From positions 1 through 64,000 of the forward strand of contig CAVPNH010000010.1 of NCBI GenBank assembly GCA_963706755.1: a stretch of 64,000 nucleotides of DNA. The letters are read 5' to 3'. The notes below the pieces were generated by a model. It searched no databases. It saw only the letters and a program-made list of their open reading frames with translations, and was not told the DNA's origin. The DNA is from RPQJ01 sp963706755. GTDB lineage: Bacteria > Pseudomonadota > Gammaproteobacteria > Steroidobacterales > Steroidobacteraceae. Shown here piece after piece: positions 57,938-64,000 of the stretch. The translations under genes were made by a program, and so were the position numbers. Numbering within the stretch: position 1 is the first letter of the stretch; each line of letters begins with the position of its first letter.

Positions 57938-58612
57938 TCAGAACTTGTAGGTCGCGCTGACCGTATACAGGTCCGTCGTGTCGATCGGCGCCCAATCCGA
58001 GAAACCGGCACCGCCGAACTCGATGTGCGTCCAGTCCAGCCCGAAGATGATGTTTTCGTTCAGCTTCCAGCTGCCACCGACACCGAACAGCAGGTCGGTC
58101 GCATCGGACTTTTCGTTGAGGACTTCCCTGTACGTGCCCCCGTCGTCGAACACATCCGTGTGTGTCCATTTGGCCTCAGGCGTCCACCAGATCACGCCGA
58201 CCTTGGCATGCACGTCCCAGCTCTCGCCCAGCGGCACCTTGCCGACGACCGCCAGATCGATCCCATTGAGCGTGGCCTCGACGTCGACCTTGTGGTTGAA
58301 GGGAAACGAAGTGTCCGTAATGTAGGCTCTGTCAACGACATCGCTCGGCTTGCCAAGATCCATGTAGCCGAGCTCGACGGCGACATACTTGTTGAAGTCA
58401 TAGCCGACGAAGATGTTCCACCCGAAATCCGAACCGCTGAAATCCTGTTTCCCGGAGTCGGTGAACCCTTCACTGTTCGAATCCTTGTAGCTGTAGCTGG
58501 CCTTCACTTCGCTCATGCCGAGTCCGGCCCCGACGTAGAAGCCGGAGTCAGCCGACCAAGCCGCGCCGCAAACCATCGCAAACGCTACTGCAATTGCGAG
58601 TTTCGTCTTCAT
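57938..58612 (-). CDS. Outer-membrane beta-barrel protein (OmpA/OmpW-like)
   Basis: The 224-residue protein has a signal peptide (M-K-T-K-L-A-I-A-V-A-F-A-M-V-C-G-A-A-W-S-A) and an eight-stranded barrel pattern: G-F-Y-V-G-A-G-L-G at the N-terminus, W-N-I-F-V-G-Y-D-F-N-K-Y-V-A-V-E-L-G-Y in the middle, and the terminal S-A-T-Y-K-F for barrel assembly. Its coding sequence is clearly lower in GC (about 52-58 % in sampled lines) than neighbours. Ligand or function unknown. The ATG at 58612 was chosen for the signal peptide. Confidence 0.85.
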   Translation of the reverse strand: MKTKLAIAVAFAMVCGAAWSADSGFYVGAGLGMSEVKASYSYKDSNSEGFTDSGKQDFSGSDFGWNIFVGYDFNKYVAVELGYMDLGKPSDVVDRAYITDTSFPFNHKVDVEATLNGIDLAVVGKVPLGESWDVHAKVGVIWWTPEAKWTHTDVFDDGGTYREVLNEKSDATDLLFGVGGSWKLNENIIFGLDWTHIEFGGAGFSDWAPIDTTDLYTVSATYKF

Positions 58613-58928
58613 AGTTGGCACCTCTGCTGATGGGTCCGGCAGCCGGCGCAGCGAGAGGATTCCCGTCCGCTGGACGGCCGAACACTTCCCTAGAACGGCT
58701 TCATTCTTTTCGCTTTTCTGCGACTGCACAATGCGCAGGAATGCCTACGAGCCAAGATCATCGCTTTATAGACAAGGGGTTATGCGGTCACTCCACCGCA
58801 GCAGCCTGTTGCTTTTCCGCATCTCAAGCCCTCTCGCACCTGCAGTGCGCGCAAGGCGCGCCTCGAGTGAAAGAAGAGGGCCGGCGGAAACGCCGGCCCT
58901 TTTTTTCATGCCGGCGCGGTCGGTCGCG
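58613..58928. other. Upstream region of the barrel gene, with terminator
   Basis: Roughly 315 bases hold no supported gene. On the minus strand TATAAAG at 58770-58764 could be a -10 box for the barrel gene, giving a leader of about 145 nt. The right end carries the hairpin at 58877-58906. Confidence 0.4.
58877..58906. terminator. Bidirectional Rho-independent terminator
   Basis: AGGGCCGGCG at 58877-58886 pairs perfectly with CGCCGGCCCT at 58891-58900 around GAAA, with seven T after it on the plus strand and a T-rich CTTCTTTC after it on the minus strand. It lies 23 bases past the stop of the minus-strand lipoprotein gene. Confidence 0.85.
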
Positions 58929-59345
58929 TCAGCTCTTCGGCTCGATGATGATCCGCGGGTCGCGCACCTTCCCGCCGACGTCCACGCTGTACTTGTAATC
59001 CGTCTTCTTCCCGCCCTTGGCAGCGCCGGCTTTCACCGTGCCCCAGACGGACGCCCCTGTCTGCTTGCGCCACTCGAACGGCGAGTCGGCCACGCTGGTG
59101 AAAATAATCTCGAACTCCTTGGCGTCGTGGCCCTGGAAGATCCAGTGCACGTCGTCGCCCTCGTGGGCCCTGGCGTCCTCCGGATCCACCACCGGCGCGC
59201 CGTTGACCACGGAGACTTTTACCTTGACCGGCGCCCCGCCCGACCCTGACCGGGTCGATTCGCAAGCGCTTACCCCCGCGAGCAGGATCAGTCCCATCGC
59301 GGTGGCAGGGGCTATTCTGGTGAGAACAAATTGATGGCGAGACAT
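58929..59345 (-). CDS. Putative lipoprotein
   Basis: The 138-residue protein has a lipobox V-S-A-C (M-G-L-I-L-L-A-G-V-S-A-C-E), so it should be membrane-anchored. The mature part is beta-rich: V-K-V-K-V-S-V-V-N-G-A-P-V-V-D-P-E-D and H-W-I-F-Q-G, later Y-K-Y-S-V-D-V, reminiscent of cupredoxin-like or Ig-like folds but without a clear copper site. I do not recognise a family. Confidence 0.75.
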   Translation of the reverse strand: MSRHQFVLTRIAPATAMGLILLAGVSACESTRSGSGGAPVKVKVSVVNGAPVVDPEDARAHEGDDVHWIFQGHDAKEFEIIFTSVADSPFEWRKQTGASVWGTVKAGAAKGGKKTDYKYSVDVGGKVRDPRIIIEPKS

Positions 59346-59410
59346 CGACTCCCCTCCTTCTGGTTCTAGTTCGACGACGGCATATATACGCCACGTCGCC
59401 AGCCTCCGCT

Positions 59411-59845
59411 ATGCTCCCTCCCATGCCGCTCGCCTGGCTCTCACTGGCAATCGCCTGCACCGTCGCCTACCACCTGGTGCTCAAGCTCACGCCCTCCGGC
59501 GTGAACCCGCTGCTGTCGCTGCTGGTGACGTATGCGCTGGTCACGACATTGTTCGGAGTCGTCCTGCTGGCGGCCCCCGGGGAGTTCGCGTGGCGACAGG
59601 AAGTCCGTCAGCTCAACTGGACCGCGCTCGCCCTCGCAGTTGCGATCATCGGACTCGATCTCGGGTTCCTGTTCCTTTACCGGAGCGGGTACGCGGTCAG
59701 CCTCGGAGCGCTGGTCACGCAGTCGGCCGCAGCGATGCTGCTGCTCTGCGTCGGCGTCGCAGTGTTCCGCGAGCGCCTCAGCCTGGCGAACGCGCTCGGG
59801 GTCGCGCTTTGCATCGCGGGCCTGTGGCTCGTCAACCGTCGCTGA
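59411..59845 (+). CDS. EamA-domain membrane protein (single repeat)
   Basis: The 144-residue protein has five hydrophobic segments, one EamA half-unit (L-G-F-L-F-L-Y-R-S-G-Y-A-V-S-L-G-A-L and F-R-E-R-L-S-L-A-N-A-L-G-V-A-L-C-I-A-G-L). Half-size members probably dimerise to transport small metabolites. A second Met at 59423 is a possible start. A REP-like palindrome begins at the stop codon. Confidence 0.82.
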   Translation: MLPPMPLAWLSLAIACTVAYHLVLKLTPSGVNPLLSLLVTYALVTTLFGVVLLAAPGEFAWRQEVRQLNWTALALAVAIIGLDLGFLFLYRSGYAVSLGALVTQSAAAMLLLCVGVAVFRERLSLANALGVALCIAGLWLVNRR

Positions 59846-59896
59846 AATAGGGGACATTCCCCTATTCCGGAGCGGAATAGGGGAATGTCCCCTATT
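59846..59896. repeat. REP-like inverted repeat, GGGGACATTC family
   Basis: Arms at 59846-59869 (AATAGGGGACATTCCCCTAT...) and 59873-59896 are perfect 24-bp reverse complements with a 3-base loop, and each arm is itself palindromic around ATT. It overlaps the stop codon of the EamA gene. Same family as at 12595-12672 and 25851-25894. Confidence 0.85.
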
Positions 59897-59916
59897 CCTG
59901 GGCAATGGCGGCTCGG

Positions 59917-60228
59917 CTACTTGTCGATCCGGACCCAGGCCGACGAGGGCATGGCCTCGAAGAACATCTGGATCCGGTGCAGCAGGTTGTTGCGATCCGC
60001 CCAGATCGCCTGATCGTCGAGGCAGTCCATCCTGTCCTGGTCCGTCGGGTCGTGATCGAGGCCGGCAGTGGGCGGCGGGGGCGGGGGCGTCTTGCCGCGC
60101 CTCTCCGCTTCTTCCTGCAGCATCTGGTACAGGCGATCCCAGTACCGCTGCTTCGGATACGCGCGGCCGCGGAGTCGCTGGTGATCGAGAAGACGTCGGG
60201 CGCGGCTCGATGGCTTCCGGGTCGGCAT
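59917..60228 (-). CDS. Hypothetical protein, 103 residues
   Basis: The hydrophilic 103-residue protein has a basic N-terminus (R-K-P-S-S-R-A-R-R-L-L), a Trp/Tyr-rich helix (Y-W-D-R-L-Y-Q-M-L-Q-E-E), a run of six prolines and an acidic C-terminal helix. No membrane segment or known motif. Codon bias looks coding. Function unknown. Confidence 0.55.
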   Translation of the reverse strand: MPTRKPSSRARRLLDHQRLRGRAYPKQRYWDRLYQMLQEEAERRGKTPPPPPPTAGLDHDPTDQDRMDCLDDQAIWADRNNLLHRIQMFFEAMPSSAWVRIDK

Positions 60229-60299
60229 GTGCGCAGGACCTCGCGATAGAGCGTGGCCGGGTGCCTAGGTTAACCGGATCTCTGCCGGTCTGCCGAACG

Positions 60300-61256
60300 T
60301 CACGCCGCGCCTCGATGCTCGCCCGTCCTGGGGAACCTGTTTCCCCTGCGCCGGCGCCAGAGCCCGTCTGCCGCGTAGATGGCGAGCGCCGACCAGATCA
60401 TGAAGAAGCCGACAGCGCGGGCGCGCGGGAACGGTTCCTGGAAGATGGTCACGCCGAGCAGGAACTGCAGCGTCGGACCGATGTACTGCACGAGCCCGAC
60501 CGTGGACAGCGGGATGCGACGCGCGCCGTAGGCGAACAGCGCGAGCGGCGTCGCCGTGATGAGCCCGCTGCCGACCAGCAGCACATCGACCGTGGCGCCC
60601 GAGTGCCCCAGTGCGCCCGTGCCCTGCAACGAAGACCACACGAGGAACGCGAGCGCAAACGGCGCGAGCAGCAGGGTTTCGGTGGCGAGGCCCGCCACGG
60701 CCTCGACGGTGACGACCTTGCGGATGAGGCCGTACATGCCGAAGCTGCCCGCGAGCCACAGCGCGATCCAGGGCGGGCGCCCGAGCACCACCGCGAGGTA
60801 GATCACGCCGGCCGCGGCCAACGCGACCGCCGTCCACTGCGCGCGATTCAGCTGCTCGCCGAGCACGAACACGCCGAGCACGACGCTGAACAGCGGGTTG
60901 ATGAAGTAGCCGAGGCTTGCGTCCACCACGTGGCCGTTGGCGACCGCCCAGACGTAGATGAGCCAGTTCATGCTGATGAAGATGGCCGAGGCCGCGAGTC
61001 GCCGGCGGCTCTTTGCATTGGCGAGCGCCGCCCGCACCGCGCCGACCTCGCCGCGCAGCGCCAGCCACACGAACACGAGCAGGCAGCACCAGACGATGCG
61101 GTGGCTCATGACCTGCAGTGTCGGCACCCCGGACAGCGGCTTCAGGTAGAGCGGGAACAAGCCCCACATGGCGAAGGCGCTCACGGCGGCCGCGAGGCCG
61201 GAGCGCCCGGGCGAGTGTGGGGCGGTGGTCGTGGTCTCGTTCGGGGAGGCGGCCAT
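60300..61256 (-). CDS. rarD: EamA-family transporter RarD
   Basis: The protein (318 residues from 61256) has ten membrane segments and RarD-specific blocks: F-A-M-W-G-L-F-P-L-Y-L-K, S-H-R-I-V-W-C, N-W-L-I-Y-V-W-A-V-A-N-G-H and L-Q-Y-I-G-P-T-L-Q-F-L. RarD-like proteins are inner-membrane permeases; the natural substrate is uncertain. The frame is open to 61352; the start at 61256 gives the shortest hydrophilic N-terminus near family length. Confidence 0.9.
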   Translation of the reverse strand: MAASPNETTTTAPHSPGRSGLAAAVSAFAMWGLFPLYLKPLSGVPTLQVMSHRIVWCCLLVFVWLALRGEVGAVRAALANAKSRRRLAASAIFISMNWLIYVWAVANGHVVDASLGYFINPLFSVVLGVFVLGEQLNRAQWTAVALAAAGVIYLAVVLGRPPWIALWLAGSFGMYGLIRKVVTVEAVAGLATETLLLAPFALAFLVWSSLQGTGALGHSGATVDVLLVGSGLITATPLALFAYGARRIPLSTVGLVQYIGPTLQFLLGVTIFQEPFPRARAVGFFMIWSALAIYAADGLWRRRRGNRFPRTGEHRGAA

Positions 61257-61484
61257 CGTGGCCCGTTTGAGCATGACCCGGGAGTCGAGGGCCGGCATTC
61301 TCGCAGATTCGTGCCGGACCGAGACCGTGTCTTCGCGCTTGCGGAAATCCACGAGGGCCGCCGGGCGCGTGCGGCAGCATCCTGCACACCGGCGCCGGGC
61401 TGGCGCCAGACGCGGGCACGGACGACATGCCCGGGTGATCAGCGATCGTCCGGGCGCAAGGGGTCAGGCGAGGCGACGCGACAA

Positions 61485-61835
61485 TTGGACTCCAGGCTGG
61501 AACGCGAATTCCGCACCATGCGTCGCATGGTCGAGATGCATTGCGCCGACAGGCACGGAGTGCGGCGCGGGGCGACGTGTGAAGATTGCGCGGGCTTTCT
61601 CGCCTACGTGCAGCGCCGCCTCGAGAAGTGCCCTTATGCCGCTGACAAGCCGACTTGTGCGCGTTGCCCGATCCACTGCTACAAGCCGGCCGAGCGCGAA
61701 ATGGCACGCGCGATCATGCGTTACGCGGGGCCGCGCATGGCGCTACGCCATCCGTGGCTCAGCCTGGCGCACATGCTCGACAAGCTGCGGCGCGTCGAGC
61801 ACCCGATGGATGCCCGGCGCCGCGAGCGGACCTGA
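61485..61835 (+). CDS. YgbA family (nitrous oxide-stimulated promoter) protein
   Basis: The small protein (116 residues from TTG 61485) has the YgbA-like N-terminus R-L-E-R-E-F-R-T-M-R-R-M-V-E-M-H-C and cysteine-rich blocks C-E-D-C and C-P-Y-A-A-D-K-P-T-C-A-R-C-P-I-H-C-Y-K, suggesting metal or Fe-S binding, then R-Y-A-G-P-R-M and H-P. In enterics ygbA is NsrR-regulated under nitrosative stress. An ATG at 61518 is an alternative start but removes conserved residues. Confidence 0.75.
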   Translation: MDSRLEREFRTMRRMVEMHCADRHGVRRGATCEDCAGFLAYVQRRLEKCPYAADKPTCARCPIHCYKPAEREMARAIMRYAGPRMALRHPWLSLAHMLDKLRRVEHPMDARRRERT

Positions 61836-61843
61836 ACCGACGG

Positions 61844-62035
61844 TCAGGCGGCGCGCATTCCCCGCGACGCGACTGCCTGCGGCCTCTCGATGACCTGGTC
61901 CTTCAGGAATCCATTCTCGGGCTTCCATTCCAGCGCCTCGAGCTTGCGGCGCAGGGCCTCGCTTTCCGCGTCGCCGACCAGGCGGACCTTCGGCGAAACC
62001 TGCAGGCTGCGATTCGTGATCCAGCTGAAACTCAT
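61844..62035 (-). CDS. Small hypothetical protein, 63 residues
   Basis: The 63-residue frame begins M-S-F-S-W-I-T-N-R-S at 62035, preceded by CGGGAG at a good distance. It contains V-R-L-V-G-D-A-E-S-E-A-L-R-R-K-L-E-A-L-E-W, an amphipathic helix. No known family. It converges on ygbA with 8 bases between stops. Confidence 0.5.
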   Translation of the reverse strand: MSFSWITNRSLQVSPKVRLVGDAESEALRRKLEALEWKPENGFLKDQVIERPQAVASRGMRAA

Positions 62036-62407
62036 TCGACACTCCCGGCGCGCGTGTTGCGTGTGGCTGCGTAACCACTTGCAGCTTGCGTGCCAACGCA
62101 TGAATGCGCCCGGATCGATTGGCTTTCAAGGCTGTATTGGCCGCAGCAGGCGCATTGCGCCGGCGGCCCTGTAAAGCGCGCCGTCAGCATGCACCTGTTG
62201 CTGCCTGCCAACAGTCAATCCGCAGTGTGATGCAGTTCACACTTTGCGACGCAGTCGGCGCCGTCCTGACATAAGCAGGGAGCCCCCCGCGGTCGCTCGG
62301 CCTGTATGGTTTTCCGACGCGCTCGCGTGACAGGCCGTGCCACGCGCGCTGCCGGCGCCGCGCCCCACGGGTCATGCGCCGCTCGCCGCGCGGCCGCCTC
62401 CGCCCGC
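62036..62407. other. Gene-free region
   Basis: About 370 bases between the small protein and the nitroreductase gene. I see no coding frame with support, no repeat and no clear terminator. Confidence 0.45.
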
Positions 62408-63079
62408 TCAGAAGCCGCGCAGTTCCGCGATCTCCTCGAGCGGCGCGCGGTCCGTCCGCAGGCGATTGATCGGCGCCGACTCGTCGCGGTAGCCGAGCGC
62501 CATGCCGGAGAAGAGCATGAGTTCCGGCGGCGCTGCCAGGCATTCACCCACTGTTCGATACCAGACCGACCACGCTTCCTGGGCGCAGGTGTGCAGCCCG
62601 TGCTCGCGCGCGAGCAGCATGACGGTCTGCATGTACATGCCGAGGTCCGACCACTGCGGCGGTCCCATCTGCCGGTCGATGAAGAAGAAGAGCCCGACCG
62701 GTGCGCCGAAGAGCGCGTAGTTCTGCGCGAACTGGCGCAGGCGCGCGGGCTTGTCCTCGCGCGTCACGCCGATCGTCGCGTACATGTCCTCGCCGCACTT
62801 GTAGCGGCGCGAGCGATACGGCTCGCCGAGCGTGGCGGGGTAGATGTCGTATTCCGATCCCTCGCCGCGCGGATGCGAGAACAGCTTGCCGCGCACGGCG
62901 GCCTGCAACTGCGCGAGCGGCTCGCCAGCGAGCGCATACACACGCCAGGGCTGGAGATTGCCGCCCGAGGGTGCGCGACGCGCGGTCTCCAGGATCGCCC
63001 GCACCGTCGCCCCCGGCACCGGAGTGGGCAGGAAAGCGCGGCAGCTCGTGCGCGACTCGATCGCTTCGGTTACGTTCAT
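62408..63079 (-). CDS. Nitroreductase family flavoprotein
   Basis: The 223-residue protein has the nitroreductase/FMN fold: S-R-T-S-C-R-A-F near the start, R-R-A-P-S-G-G-N-L-Q-P-W-R-V, and a C-terminal G-Y-R-D-E-S-A-P-I-N-R-L-R. It should use FMN and NAD(P)H on nitro or quinone substrates. GGAG sits six bases before the ATG at 63079, which decides against a GTG at 63085. Confidence 0.88.
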   Translation of the reverse strand: MNVTEAIESRTSCRAFLPTPVPGATVRAILETARRAPSGGNLQPWRVYALAGEPLAQLQAAVRGKLFSHPRGEGSEYDIYPATLGEPYRSRRYKCGEDMYATIGVTREDKPARLRQFAQNYALFGAPVGLFFFIDRQMGPPQWSDLGMYMQTVMLLAREHGLHTCAQEAWSVWYRTVGECLAAPPELMLFSGMALGYRDESAPINRLRTDRAPLEEIAELRGF

Positions 63080-63154
63080 CGTCACTCCTGCTGGGAGAGG
63101 ATGGATCCTCGCAGGCGCACCGAAATTTCGCTAGGCTCGCAGCGCGAGGTGTAC

Positions 63155-63661
63155 ATGCAGGAACTACGAGAGCTGGTGGTCGAGATCCCGGACTTTCCGA
63201 AGCCCGGAATCCTCTTCCGTGACATCACCCCGTTGCTGCGGGAGCGGTTCGGCGCGACCATCACGGCGGTCGAGTCGCTGTTCTCGCAGGAGGAGTGGGC
63301 AACGGTAGACGCGGTCGCGGGCATCGAGTCGCGGGGCTTCATCCTCGCGGCCGCGCTGGCGGACCGGCGCGGCAAGGGCTTCGTGCCGATCCGCAAGAAG
63401 GGCAAGCTGCCGCCGCCCGTGGTGGATGTCGCCTACGACCTCGAGTACGGCACCGGCGTGCTCGAGATGCAGACGGGCAGCGGACGCATGCTGCTCATCG
63501 ACGACGTGCTCGCGACCGGTGGAACGCTCGGCGCGTCGCTGGTGCTCGCAGGGCAGGCCGGGTACGAAGTCTGCGGCATGGGCGTGCTGCTCGACCTCGG
63601 CCTCGCGCCGGGATTTTCCTGCGGCGGCTTCACGACGCGCTCGGTCCTCAAGTACGGCTGA
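63155..63661 (+). CDS. apt: Adenine phosphoribosyltransferase
   Basis: The 168-residue protein has E-I-P-D-F-P-K-P-G-I-L-F-R-D-I-T-P-L-L, the E-S-R-G-F-I-L-A-A motif, R-K-K-G-K-L-P and the PRPP-binding V-L-L-I-D-D-V-L-A-T-G-G-T-type loop (here L-L-I-D-D-V-L-A-T-G-G). It salvages adenine to AMP. GAGGT lies just upstream of the ATG at 63155. glnE begins 2 bases after its stop. Confidence 0.94.
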   Translation: MQELRELVVEIPDFPKPGILFRDITPLLRERFGATITAVESLFSQEEWATVDAVAGIESRGFILAAALADRRGKGFVPIRKKGKLPPPVVDVAYDLEYGTGVLEMQTGSGRMLLIDDVLATGGTLGASLVLAGQAGYEVCGMGVLLDLGLAPGFSCGGFTTRSVLKYG

Positions 63662-63663
63662 CG

Positions 63664-64000
63664 ATGCCGTTCGACCTGTCCGGCGTCCCTGAACCGCTGC
63701 GCCCCGCGCTCGCCGGGCGACTCGAGTCGCTCGCCGAACGCGGCGGCACGCCGATCGGTGGCGAGGCGGCGGAGGCCCTGCTGCGCAGCCTGCCGCTCGT
63801 GTGGGCCTGCAGCGATTTCGTCGCCGAGGCCTGCCTGCGGGACCCGCGGCTGCTGCCGTGGCTCGCCGGGCCCGGGCGGCTCGAGGACGATGCGTCACGC
63901 GAATGGCTGGCGGCGGACCTTGGCCCCGAGGTCGCCGGTGATCCGGATGACGCGTCCTTCATGGACGGTCTGCGGCGGTTCCGGCGCCGCCAGCTCACGC
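63664..64000 (+). CDS. glnE: Glutamine synthetase adenylyltransferase, 5' part
   Basis: About 112 residues are present before the window ends. The start M-P-F-D-L-S-G-V-P-E-P-L, the segment L-V-W-A-C-S-D-F-V-A-E-A-C-L-R-D-P-R-L-L and L-R-R-F-R-R-R-Q-L-T match the N-terminal region of GlnE as I know it. GlnE adenylylates and deadenylylates glutamine synthetase. It is 2 bases after apt, so co-transcribed. Confidence 0.82.
   Translation, partial: MPFDLSGVPEPLRPALAGRLESLAERGGTPIGGEAAEALLRSLPLVWACSDFVAEACLRDPRLLPWLAGPGRLEDDASREWLAADLGPEVAGDPDDASFMDGLRRFRRRQLT

Overview
The window is a GC-rich (about 65-70 % by eye) chromosomal segment of a gammaproteobacterium. The gene orders dsbD-aroQ-accB-accC-(prmA)-DUF3426-dusB-fis-purH-purD and rhlB/trxA-rho, together with PlsB, GreB, Fis, ArfB and GlnE, are gammaproteobacterial. 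The GC content, the homospermidine synthase and many orphan DUF genes suggest an environmental lineage (Steroidobacterales, Nevskiales or Chromatiales-like) rather than an enteric. There is no prophage, integrase, insertion sequence, CRISPR array, rRNA or recognisable tRNA.

Layout. 1-7.4 kb: Nudix ADP-ribose pyrophosphatase, aldehyde dehydrogenase, DUF6524 membrane protein, a UvrD-family helicase behind a near-perfect LexA box, a broken EipA/DUF1134 gene, two glycine-rich RRM RNA-binding proteins and a TMEM165-type cation exchanger. 7.4-16 kb: arginine decarboxylase, sulfurtransferase, GST, homospermidine synthase, GFA enzyme, ParA-greB, DUF2721 protein and a methyltransferase. 16-21.3 kb: a co-directional run of LemA, two TPM-domain proteins, an L,D-transpeptidase lipoprotein and an orphan contractile-tail sheath protein. 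21-31 kb: fused 5-oxoprolinase/hydantoinase, alkyltransferase-like protein, alpha/beta hydrolase, lipoprotein, methyltransferase, a plsB reading frame broken four times, and UbiD. 31-41 kb: tri-haem cytochrome, ArfB, MscS, YdcH, DUF3301, CysQ, YrfG, RhlB, thioredoxin, Rho, DMT transporter and a methyltransferase. 41-55 kb: the conserved purD-purH-fis-dusB-DUF3426-prmA // accC-accB-aroQ-TlpA-dsbD block, split between prmA and accC by two foreign-looking genes and a repeat cluster. 55-64 kb: groESL behind a degenerate CIRCE, a low-GC outer-membrane barrel, a lipoprotein, two DMT transporters, YgbA, nitroreductase, apt and the start of glnE.

Three short-repeat families occur between genes: a GGGGACATTCCCC palindrome at three loci, a GGTGCCTGGCACC palindrome pair, and a cluster at 49,968-50,398. 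They resemble REP/BIME elements.

Seven single-base frame disruptions fall in four otherwise well-conserved genes: plsB (four +1), accC, rhlB and eipA (one -1 each). Either the assembly carries indel errors or some of these genes are decaying. The eipA homologue also appears to lack an internal segment, so that one may be truly dead. The most unusual gene is the sheath protein at 19,464-21,296: it has no tube, baseplate or ATPase partner in view, sits directly behind an L,D-transpeptidase, and overlaps the 3' end of the oppositely oriented hydantoinase by 111 bases.
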